A stretch of 64,000 nucleotides of DNA from the NCBI RefSeq assembly GCF_001746835.1, contig NZ_CP016094.1, forward strand, positions 62,001 to 126,000, given 5' to 3'. Both the position numbers and the translations under genes were made by a program. The notes under the pieces were generated by a model. That model had not been told where the DNA came from, did not search any database, and saw nothing but the letters and a program-made list of their open reading frames with translations. Below, in pieces: positions 45,067-51,997 of this stretch. Position 1 is the stretch's first letter. Each line of letters opens with the position of its first letter. Origin of the DNA: Lacunisphaera limnophila (GTDB lineage: Bacteria; Verrucomicrobiota; Verrucomicrobiia; Opitutales; Opitutaceae).

Positions 45067-45869
45067 CAGATGCCGGCTCCGTGTTCCATATGATCCTTGA
45101 GCGCCCGGGTGATGCGCGTGGCGTAGCCCGCCACCTCGACGCTATTGATGTCGCGGGGCCGGGGCAGGACGACCTTGAACTCCTCGCGGATTCGGCCGGG
45201 ATGCGGCGAGAACAGCACCACCCGGTCGCCGAGGCAGACGGCCTCGCGCACGTTGTGCGTGACAAACACGATGGTGACATGCCGCTGCTCCCAGATGCGC
45301 TGGAGGTCGCCGTAGAGCTGCTCGCGGGTCATGGCGTCGAGCGCGGCGAAGGGCTCGTCCATCAGCAACACGCGCGGGTTCGGGGCCAGGGCGCGGGCCA
45401 GGGCGACGCGCTGCTTCATGCCGCCGGAAAGCTCGTGGATGTTGGCGTGGCGGAATTTTTCCAGACCCACCAGCTTCAGGTAGTAGTCGGCCACGTCGCG
45501 CCGTTCCTTGTCGGTCAGCCCCGGCTTGCGCTTGAGGCTGAACATGACGTTGCCGAAGGCATCGAGCCAGGGAAAGAGGGCTGATTCCTGAAACATCATC
45601 ATCCGCTCACGGCTTGGTCCCTTGACCGGCTGCCCGGCCGCCGAAACCCCGCCCTGGCCGGGCATTTCCAGCCCGGCAATCATGTTCAGGAGGGTGGATT
45701 TCCCGCAGCCGCTGGGCCCGACCAGGCACACGAACTCCCCCTCGGCGACCTGCAGGCTCACATTGTCGATGGCATGCACGGGCCCGCGCGAGGTCTCGAA
45801 CCATTTCGAGACTTTCTCGATGGCCAGACGGGCCGAGGGCGGGGCTTGGAGTTCGGTTGCGAGGGTCAT
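45066..45869 (-). CDS. ABC transporter ATP-binding protein, sulfonate/taurine type (SsuB/TauB-like)
   Basis: The 267-residue ATPase has Walker A GPSGCGKST, Q-loop MMFQESALFPW, signature LSGGMKQRVALARAL, Walker B VLLMDEPFAALDA and H-loop VTHNVREAV. The MDEPFAALD form and the N-terminal layout match the nitrate/sulfonate/taurine subfamily. Its ATG overlaps the stop of the binding-protein gene by 4 nt, showing translational coupling. Confidence 0.9.
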   Translation of the reverse strand: MTLATELQAPPSARLAIEKVSKWFETSRGPVHAIDNVSLQVAEGEFVCLVGPSGCGKSTLLNMIAGLEMPGQGGVSAAGQPVKGPSRERMMMFQESALFPWLDAFGNVMFSLKRKPGLTDKERRDVADYYLKLVGLEKFRHANIHELSGGMKQRVALARALAPNPRVLLMDEPFAALDAMTREQLYGDLQRIWEQRHVTIVFVTHNVREAVCLGDRVVLFSPHPGRIREEFKVVLPRPRDINSVEVAGYATRITRALKDHMEHGAGI

Positions 45870-46825
45870 GGCTGGCCGGAGAACAGGCGGTCGAGGGGGA
45901 TGGCGTTGCGCAGGAACCCGACACCCTGGGCCTCGGTGACCAGGACCTCAAACTGCTTCTGCGTCACCTGGTCGGAAAATTGCAACCGCCGCCAGGCGCT
46001 GGTCACGATGGCCTCGGACATCTCCCGCTTCATTTCGGCGCTCAGGCCGGCGCGAACCTTGGCCCGGGCCTCGGCGGGGTGCTCGTTCAGCCAGACGGTG
46101 AGTTCCTGATGGGCGGCCTTGAATTTGTTCACGAGGTCCGGATGCGTCCGCAAAAACTTCACGCTGCTGACGAGGACGGTCGTGACGGCGTCCGTCTGTT
46201 CCAGGAATACCCGCCCCCCGGCCTCCAGTTCCAGCCGCGAGACCCAGGGTTCCACGGTCCAGACCGCGTCGAACTTGCCCTGTTGAAAGAGCGACAGTTG
46301 CTCGGGATTGGGCGTGGGGAGCACCAGCACGTCACCGCCGGTCATCGTGACCTTGAATCCATGCTGCTTGAACCAGGCGCGGGCCGCGACGTCCTGCGTG
46401 TTGCCGAGCTGGGGCGTGGCCACGCGCCGGCCCTTGAACTGGTTCACGGCGGTGATCCGGCCATCGCCCGGGACGACCAGCGCGGCGCCCCCCAGGGTGG
46501 CGCCAGCCAGCACCCGGATCTCCTCGCCTTGCGAACGGATGAAAGCATTCAGCGCCGGATTGGGACCAACATAAGTCAGGTCGATGGAGCCGGCAAAGAT
46601 CGCTTCCATGGCGCTCGGGCCGGCGTTGAAGGCATACCATTGGATGACGACGTCCGGGCCCAGGCGCTGTTCAAACCAACCCTGTTTTTCCCGGGTGGAA
46701 TGACTGCCGATCACACCCTGAGCGTGGGTGATGTTGGGGAAATAGCCCACGCGCAGGGTGACTTTCTCCGCGCGGGCGAGACCCACACCGAGCACGAGGA
46801 GGAGCAGAAGGAAAATCGGTTTCAT
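45866..46825 (-). CDS. ABC transporter substrate-binding protein, sulfonate type (SsuA-like)
   Basis: The 319-residue periplasmic protein has a signal peptide (KPIFLLLLLVLGVGLARA) and the SsuA/TauA/NMT1 fold: LRVGYFPNITHAQGV, GPSAMEAIFAGSIDLTYVG, NQFKGRRVATPQLGNTQD and FDAVWTVEPWVSR. The family binds alkanesulfonates, taurine or related anions. The exact ligand cannot be read. It follows the porin gene after 17 nt and is coupled to the ATPase gene by an ATGA overlap. Confidence 0.88.
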   Translation of the reverse strand: MKPIFLLLLLVLGVGLARAEKVTLRVGYFPNITHAQGVIGSHSTREKQGWFEQRLGPDVVIQWYAFNAGPSAMEAIFAGSIDLTYVGPNPALNAFIRSQGEEIRVLAGATLGGAALVVPGDGRITAVNQFKGRRVATPQLGNTQDVAARAWFKQHGFKVTMTGGDVLVLPTPNPEQLSLFQQGKFDAVWTVEPWVSRLELEAGGRVFLEQTDAVTTVLVSSVKFLRTHPDLVNKFKAAHQELTVWLNEHPAEARAKVRAGLSAEMKREMSEAIVTSAWRRLQFSDQVTQKQFEVLVTEAQGVGFLRNAIPLDRLFSGQP

Positions 46826-46842
46826 GAGTTCTAAAGGTGGAA

Positions 46843-48213
46843 TCAGAACGAGACCTGAAGGCGGCTGATGAAGGTGGTTTCGTCATCGGCGATGAGGGCG
46901 GTCGTCGCGGGCGCGGCGCCCGGGGCGAGGTCGAACTCGTTGTGATAAAGATTGAATCCAGCGCGCACGGAACGGGAGAGAAACCAGTTCAGGCCGACGG
47001 CATAGGTGGTCAGTTGCGTGGCGCTGGTGTTGGGATTCGCCAGGCGGGCGGCCGCGGGACCGCTGAAGACCGTATCGTCTATGTCCACGCCGGCGATGCG
47101 GCCCACGATCTCGAACGCACCCCAGGTGCCGGCCGAGGGGCTGAAGACGGTCCTCGGTGTCACCCCGCGGTAAGAGTTGGCCTCCCCCGTCAGCACCCAG
47201 CCGGCGGAGAGGTTGTAGGCGTGGTTCTTGACCTCCCGCACCCCCAGGGCCGCCCGCTGCACGTCGATCGACGAGATGACATATTCGGCCAGCAGCCCAA
47301 AGGGTCCGCGGTAGAAGTAACCTTGCGGCGTCACGGTCAGGCCCGAGCCGGCCGCGACGACGCTGGCATCGTAGGTGAAGAAATTCTGCTGGCCGTCGGT
47401 CCGGTAACCGGCGGCGCGGCCGGCGGTCGTGGCGTAGTCGCCGGCGCTGACGGCGACGCCGACGCCCAGCCCGTTGAGGAAGGAATCCTTTTCGTTGGCA
47501 AAGGGCGTGGCAAACAGGCGGGCGGCGATGGTCTTGTCGGTGTCAAAATCGGTGCCCGACGAACTGGCGCCATCCGGCACGCCGTTCAGCAGGGCGACGG
47601 TGTAGTTCACGGTCTGCCCAAGAAGATCACCCTGGACCTGGAGGCCCACGTCGCGCACCGGGGTGAGCCCGCTGGCCACGGAGCGCTCGTTGAAGAAGGC
47701 GACCGGGTCCGATTGGAGCTGCTCGAGACCGACGGGGACCTTGAACTTGCCGAGGCGTACGTTGAAGGCGGGCGAGATGGCGGCATTGACGTTGGCGTCC
47801 AGGATCTGGACCGTGCCGGACAATTCGGGTTGAAGCACGTAACTGAAGATCTGGCTGAAGCGGCCCTCGACGATGAGCCGGGCGCGCCGCACGAGGAAGG
47901 TGTCAGCCGGGTCGTTCGCCGCGTCATACCAACGGTAGTCGGCCTGCACCAGGCCGCGCAGGCGGAGGGAATTCTGCCCGTTGGCCGAGGCGATCTCGAT
48001 GCGGCCGTCGGCGGCGGTGACCACCGCCGGCTTCGGCGCGGCCGCGGCGGCCTCGTCCTTGAGCTCCTGCTTGCGCTCAAGCACGAGGATTTTCTGTTCC
48101 AGGGCCTGCAGCGCCTGGCGCAGGTCCGAGAGTTCGTCCGCGCGGGTGGCGGATGTGAGCACGGTCAGCACAAAAAGCGCGGACGCGAATTGGGTAAGGT
48201 GTGAGTTCCTCAT
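46843..48213 (-). CDS. Outer membrane porin, phosphate-selective porin O/P family
   Basis: The 456-residue protein has a signal peptide ending near SATRA, a short N-terminal coiled coil (ELSDLRQALQALEQKILVLE, about 26-50) that may anchor it to peptidoglycan or trimerise it, and a beta-barrel typical of the OprO/OprP family (LRLRGLVQADYRWYDA, FLVRRARLIVEGRF, ARLGKFKVPVGLEQLQSD). It ends in phenylalanine, the barrel-insertion signal. Position between the Rrf2-YezD pair and the sulfonate transporter genes suggests uptake of sulfur anions through the outer membrane. Confidence 0.87.
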   Translation of the reverse strand: MRNSHLTQFASALFVLTVLTSATRADELSDLRQALQALEQKILVLERKQELKDEAAAAAPKPAVVTAADGRIEIASANGQNSLRLRGLVQADYRWYDAANDPADTFLVRRARLIVEGRFSQIFSYVLQPELSGTVQILDANVNAAISPAFNVRLGKFKVPVGLEQLQSDPVAFFNERSVASGLTPVRDVGLQVQGDLLGQTVNYTVALLNGVPDGASSSGTDFDTDKTIAARLFATPFANEKDSFLNGLGVGVAVSAGDYATTAGRAAGYRTDGQQNFFTYDASVVAAGSGLTVTPQGYFYRGPFGLLAEYVISSIDVQRAALGVREVKNHAYNLSAGWVLTGEANSYRGVTPRTVFSPSAGTWGAFEIVGRIAGVDIDDTVFSGPAAARLANPNTSATQLTTYAVGLNWFLSRSVRAGFNLYHNEFDLAPGAAPATTALIADDETTFISRLQVSF

Positions 48214-48324
48214 GGGATCGGATGGTTGTGGTCCTGGGGAACTTCCCGTGGTCGGGTCAGTCGGTTGATGCGGTATGGGCTGGGATGCGGGTGATGCCTC
48301 CGCCGGTGGGCGGTGGGCGGAAAG

Positions 48325-48522
48325 TCAAAGGGCGGCGCTGTCCTGGCTGTTCGCCGAGGACGAATAGATCCGCGTCTTTTCGGTGCGCTCGATCTGGGTC
48401 ACGCGGCCGTCGTGGACCACGAGTTGGACGACCCCGAAACGGAGGGTCTCGACCTTGTTTTGGACCAGGCGCAGCCACTCGGGCTGCGGGGCGGACGCGG
48501 CGGGCAGGATGGCTTCGCTCAT
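48325..48522 (-). CDS. YezD-like small protein (DUF2292)
   Basis: This 65-residue protein carries the DUF2292 core: VQNKVETLRFGVVQLVVHDG followed by RVTQIERTEK. The family comprises very small proteins such as YezD, often encoded beside sulfur-metabolism genes; its molecular function is unknown. The ATG overlaps the stop of the Rrf2 gene by 4 nt (ATGA), so it is translated with the regulator. A 111-nt gap separates it from the porin gene. Confidence 0.8.
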   Translation of the reverse strand: MSEAILPAASAPQPEWLRLVQNKVETLRFGVVQLVVHDGRVTQIERTEKTRIYSSSANSQDSAAL

Positions 48523-49094
48523 ATGGCGTAATCTCCCAAAATCTGATGAATGACGCCCTCGGTGGGGCTGGGATGGGCGGTCCGCCCTTTCGGGACCTTG
48601 ACCTTGGGGGAAGCGGGTGCCGTCACGGTGGCACTGAACGGCAGCGGGATGCCGTCGCGCACCATCTTGCGCGTGGTGACCTCGACGACGTCGGCCAGGG
48701 TGTAGCGGTCGAGAATGGCGGCGATGGCGTTGCGCACATCGAGCATGAGCATGCGCAGGCCGCAGTGGGCCTCGTCCGGGCAATTGCACGGCTCGTAGGC
48801 CGTCTGGCTCACGCAGCCGATAGGCGCCAGCGGACCGTCGATCAGGCGCACGATTTCGCCGATGTGGATCGCGTCGGCGGCCTTGGCGAGACGGTAGCCG
48901 CCATGCTTGCCGCGCACACTCTGCACGAAGCCGGCCTCTCGGAGCTGCTGGATGACCTGCTCCAGAAACTTGATCGGCAGGTCCTCGGCCTTGGCCAGCT
49001 CGGTCACGCGCACCAGCTTCCGACCCACCTTGGCGGCGATGCCAAGGTTGATCAGGGAGCGTAAGGCGTATTCGCCGCGTTTGGAGAGTTTCAT
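48519..49094 (-). CDS. Rrf2 family transcriptional regulator (CymR/IscR-like)
   Basis: The 191-residue protein has the Rrf2 winged helix: MKLSKRGEYALRSLINLG, LPIKFLEQVIQQLREAGFV and SVRGKHGGYRLAK. Four cysteines (94, 103, 105, 111) in the segment GCVSQTAYEPCNC/HCGLRMLM could bind an iron-sulfur cluster, as in IscR-type members. The roughly 40-residue C-terminal tail beyond the usual fold is unusual. Being first in an operon for sulfonate uptake, it probably controls sulfur acquisition, as CymR does in Bacillus. It is divergent from the SLC13 transporter gene. Confidence 0.9.
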   Translation of the reverse strand: MKLSKRGEYALRSLINLGIAAKVGRKLVRVTELAKAEDLPIKFLEQVIQQLREAGFVQSVRGKHGGYRLAKAADAIHIGEIVRLIDGPLAPIGCVSQTAYEPCNCPDEAHCGLRMLMLDVRNAIAAILDRYTLADVVEVTTRKMVRDGIPLPFSATVTAPASPKVKVPKGRTAHPSPTEGVIHQILGDYAI

Positions 49095-49105
49095 AGGCCA
49101 GTAAT

Positions 49106-49124
49106 CTAATCTACATTGATTTAG
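49106..49124. promoter_or_regulatory. Candidate Rrf2 autoregulatory operator
   Basis: CTAATCTACATTGATTTAG is an imperfect inverted repeat (CTAATC/GATTTAG) placed between the predicted -10 box and the Rrf2 start codon, over the likely transcription start. Rrf2 proteins often bind AT-rich dyads at such positions. Confidence 0.35.
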
Positions 49125-49129
49125 TAGGA

Positions 49130-49135
49130 ATTATA
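49130..49135 (-). promoter_or_regulatory. Candidate -10 box for the Rrf2-sulfonate operon
   Basis: The minus strand reads a perfect TATAAT 35 nt before the Rrf2 ATG. The matching -35 is weak (CAAGAG at 17-nt spacing, or TGACAA at 20). This suggests a promoter open to regulation. Confidence 0.45.
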
Positions 49136-49176
49136 GCAAGCTCGTTTTGAGTCTCTTGTCATATTTCTTTCGGCCG

Positions 49177-49189
49177 CCACCTGAGGTGG
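49177..49189. promoter_or_regulatory. Palindrome in the Rrf2/SLC13 divergent region
   Basis: CCACCTGAGGTGG is a perfect 13-nt palindrome on the SLC13 side of the shared 169-nt promoter region. It could be a regulator site or a leader hairpin of the transporter transcript. Confidence 0.35.
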
Positions 49190-49263
49190 GGTAAGATACC
49201 CAACCAATCCCGGCGCGAGCGATTTAGCCTCGCCCGAGTCCCTCCCTCCCCCAGCCTCGCCGC

Positions 49264-51057
49264 ATGACTTGGGAAATTGCCTTCGTGCTGCTGCTGATCG
49301 TCGGCGCACTGCTGTGCTTTCTGCACGACAAGCTGGCACCGGATGTCACGGCACTGTCGCTGTTCGTGATCCTGCTGGTCAGCGGCGTGGTCCCCCAGGC
49401 CAAAATCTTCGGCGTGCTGGCCAACCCCGCCCCGCTGACGGTCGGCGCCATGTTCATCCTCAGCGCGGCCCTGGTGAAGTGTGGGGCCATCGACCGGCTC
49501 GCCGTCCTGCTCAACGGCCTGGCCGGTTTCAGCTACTTCACCGTGATCGCGCTGATCGTGCTCGGGGTTGGCGGTCTCTCCGCGTTCATCAACAACACCC
49601 CGGTGGTCGTCGTGCTCGTGCCGGTGGTCATTAGCCTGGCGCGAAAGATGAAGCTGCCAGCCTCCCGGTTCCTCATCCCGCTATCCTACGCGGCCGTGCT
49701 CGGCGGCTGCTGCACCCTCCTCGGCACGAGCACCAACCTGCTCGTGACCGGTATCCTCCAGTCGCGGGGCGAGCCACCGTTGCGCATGTTCGAGCTGGCC
49801 TGGATCGGCCTGCCCATGCTCGCCGTCGGCGCCCTCTACATCGGGGTCTTCGGCCGCTTCCTGCCCAAGCGCCAGCCCGCCAACATCACCCTGGCCGAGG
49901 AAGACCGTCGCGAGTACATCACCGAGGTCTTCGTCCAGCCCGGCGCCGCCATCATCGGCCGCACGGCGACCGAAGCCGGGCTGACGCTGGCCCGCGGCAT
50001 CCGGGTCCTCGAAATCGTGCGCGATGAGCGCTCCCTGCCGCTGGAGAGCACGGCCTCCGTCCTGGCCGCCGGCGACCGCCTCGTCCTCGCGTGCCGGCCG
50101 CAGGGCGTGAAGCATGCGCGCTCCATCGACGGTCTGGATCTGGCGGCGGAGCTCAAGCTCGGCCTCGGCCAGATCTCCGCCCACGAGGGCGTGCTCGTCG
50201 AGGGCATCGTCGCCCCCAACTCCGACCTGATCGGCCGGACCTACAAGGAGGCGGGCTTCTGGCGGCGTTTCCACCTCGTGGTGCTGGCCGTGCACCGGCA
50301 CGGCAAGGAACTGGGCGCCGGGGCCACCGAGCGCCAGCTCCGCAACGGCGACATCCTCTTGCTGATGGGCACCGAACCGGCGGTCGAGCGCCTGCGGGCC
50401 AGCGAGGATCTCCTGCTTGTCGACCGGCCAGCCTTGCCGGCGGGCCATCCCCCGCACCACCTGCGCATCGTGCTCGGTTGCATCGCGGGCGTGATCCTCA
50501 CCTCCTCCTTCGGGTGGATGAGCATCGAGGTCGCCGCCCTGCTGGCCTGCGCCATCGTGTTCCTCACCGGCTGCCTCAAGCCCCGGGACGGCTACGACGC
50601 CATCGAGTGGAACCTGCTCTTCCTCATCTACGGCATGCTTGCGGTCGGCGTGGCCATGGAGGACACCGGCACGTCCGTCTACGTGGTCGACCGCCTGCTC
50701 TGGCTGGTGAATCACTTCGTGCCCCCGGAGCACAAGGCGATGGTGATGCTCGCCGCCTTCTACCTGCTGGCCTCCGTGCTCACCGAGATCCTCTCCAACA
50801 ACGCCGTGGCCGCTCTCATGACCCCGCTCGCGCTCAGCCTCGCCGTGCAACTCGGCGTCGACCCGCGACCGTTTGTCATCGCCGTGTGTATCGCGGCCTC
50901 CGCCGCGTTCGCCACGCCCATCGGTTACCAGACCAACACCTACGTCTATGGCGTCGGCGGCTACCGCTTCAGCGACTTCCTGAAATTCGGCCTGCCGCTA
51001 AACGTCCTGTGCTTCATCGTCGCGATCTTCGTGATCCCGGCGGTGTGGCCGTTCTGA
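49264..51057 (+). CDS. SLC13 (DASS) family transporter with two RCK_C domains, probable sulfate permease
   Basis: The 597-residue protein has the divalent anion/Na+ symporter fold in two halves: TALSLFVILLVSGVVPQAKI and FINNTPVVVVLVP near the N-terminus, and LLFLIYGMLAVGVAMEDTG with EILSNNAVAALMTPLALS near the C-terminus. Between them (about 210-390) are two TrkA_C/RCK_C domains (EVFVQPGAAIIGRT, GIVAPNSDLIGRTYKE). Prokaryotic and algal SAC1/SLT-type sulfate transporters share this architecture. Divergence from the sulfonate operon supports sulfate or another sulfur anion as substrate. The leader CCCTCCCTCCCCCAGC has no Shine-Dalgarno sequence. Confidence 0.88.
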   Translation: MTWEIAFVLLLIVGALLCFLHDKLAPDVTALSLFVILLVSGVVPQAKIFGVLANPAPLTVGAMFILSAALVKCGAIDRLAVLLNGLAGFSYFTVIALIVLGVGGLSAFINNTPVVVVLVPVVISLARKMKLPASRFLIPLSYAAVLGGCCTLLGTSTNLLVTGILQSRGEPPLRMFELAWIGLPMLAVGALYIGVFGRFLPKRQPANITLAEEDRREYITEVFVQPGAAIIGRTATEAGLTLARGIRVLEIVRDERSLPLESTASVLAAGDRLVLACRPQGVKHARSIDGLDLAAELKLGLGQISAHEGVLVEGIVAPNSDLIGRTYKEAGFWRRFHLVVLAVHRHGKELGAGATERQLRNGDILLLMGTEPAVERLRASEDLLLVDRPALPAGHPPHHLRIVLGCIAGVILTSSFGWMSIEVAALLACAIVFLTGCLKPRDGYDAIEWNLLFLIYGMLAVGVAMEDTGTSVYVVDRLLWLVNHFVPPEHKAMVMLAAFYLLASVLTEILSNNAVAALMTPLALSLAVQLGVDPRPFVIAVCIAASAAFATPIGYQTNTYVYGVGGYRFSDFLKFGLPLNVLCFIVAIFVIPAVWPF

Positions 51058-51080
51058 GGTGCGGCCGGCGGCCATTAAGC

Positions 51081-51161
51081 TGTAGGGCGGGGTCTCCGAA
51101 CCCCGCCTCGATCACGTAATCACGACCGCTCCAAGGCGGGGTTCGGAGACCCCGCCCTACA
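51081..51161. repeat. Paired REP-like element, TGTAGGGCGGGG family (perfect arms)
   Basis: A 27-nt arm at 51081-51107 is repeated perfectly in inverted orientation at 51135-51161 around a 27-nt centre. Each arm forms its own hairpin (GGCGGGGT/ACCCCGCC). The element lies between convergent genes, and its terminal TGTAG provides the TAG stop of the PhnP-like gene. Confidence 0.9.
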
Positions 51162-51939
51162 CTTTCAATCGCAACCCGTCATACGCCAGCTGCACGCCCT
51201 GCGGGGCCAGCTTCTCGCTCCACGTCGCATGGTCGATGCCGTGGGTCAAATGCGTGAGGTAGGTCGCCTTCCCGCCGATCTCCCGCCCGGCGGCGCAGGC
51301 CTCCTCGATGTTCATGTGCGACGGATGCGGCTCGACCCGCAGGCCGTCGAGCACGACGACATCGGCCCCCTGCGCCAGGGCCACCGCCTCGCGGGGGATG
51401 CGCTTGCAGTCGTTGTAATACACGAGGCGCCGGCCGGACGACTTCTCCTCGAAGACCAGCCCCAGCGTGTTGATGCCACCGTGCGGCAGCAGCGTGGACC
51501 GGATCGTGCCCTGCGGCAGGTCCATCACGCCCGGCATGTCGATGAGCTTGAAGGCCGCATAGCCCTTGGTGACCGGCCGCTCGGCAATGGCATAAGGGAA
51601 AATGGACAACACCCGGGACATGCCCTCGTCGGTCGTGTAGACGGTCAGCGCCGTGCCGCCCCGCAGATCGCAGAATCGCCGCAGGTCGTCCATGCCCACC
51701 ACATGGTCGGCATGGCCGTGGGTCAGGATGAAGAAATCCATCTGCCGGATGTCCTCGCGCAGGCACTGCAGCCGGAATTCCGGGGCCGCGTCCACCTGCA
51801 CGTGCAGGCCGTCCATGACCACATGGATGCTGGCCCGGGTGCGCCGGTTGCGGGGATCGGCCGACGTGCACACGGCGCAGTCGCAGGCGATCATGGGCAC
51901 GCCCTGCGAGGTGCCCGTGCCGAGAAAGATGACTTCCAT
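51157..51939 (-). CDS. PhnP-like MBL-fold phosphodiesterase
   Basis: The 260-residue protein starts MEVIFLGTGTSQGVPM and has a full MBL metal motif THGHADH (His74, His76, Asp78, His79), with later VYYNDCKR and THLTHGIDH. The N-terminal C-D-C-x2-C (Cys19, Cys21, Cys24) matches the structural zinc site of PhnP, a phosphoribosyl cyclic phosphodiesterase. A broader cyclic phosphodiesterase role is equally possible because no phn genes are present. Its TAG stop lies inside a REP-like repeat. The glycosidase gene is upstream on the same strand. Confidence 0.85.
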   Translation of the reverse strand: MEVIFLGTGTSQGVPMIACDCAVCTSADPRNRRTRASIHVVMDGLHVQVDAAPEFRLQCLREDIRQMDFFILTHGHADHVVGMDDLRRFCDLRGGTALTVYTTDEGMSRVLSIFPYAIAERPVTKGYAAFKLIDMPGVMDLPQGTIRSTLLPHGGINTLGLVFEEKSSGRRLVYYNDCKRIPREAVALAQGADVVVLDGLRVEPHPSHMNIEEACAAGREIGGKATYLTHLTHGIDHATWSEKLAPQGVQLAYDGLRLKV

Positions 51940-51997
51940 GGGCCCACGGAACACGCTGGCCGGCCGGAAGTGAAGGGCAAAGCAGGGCGGCCCCGGC

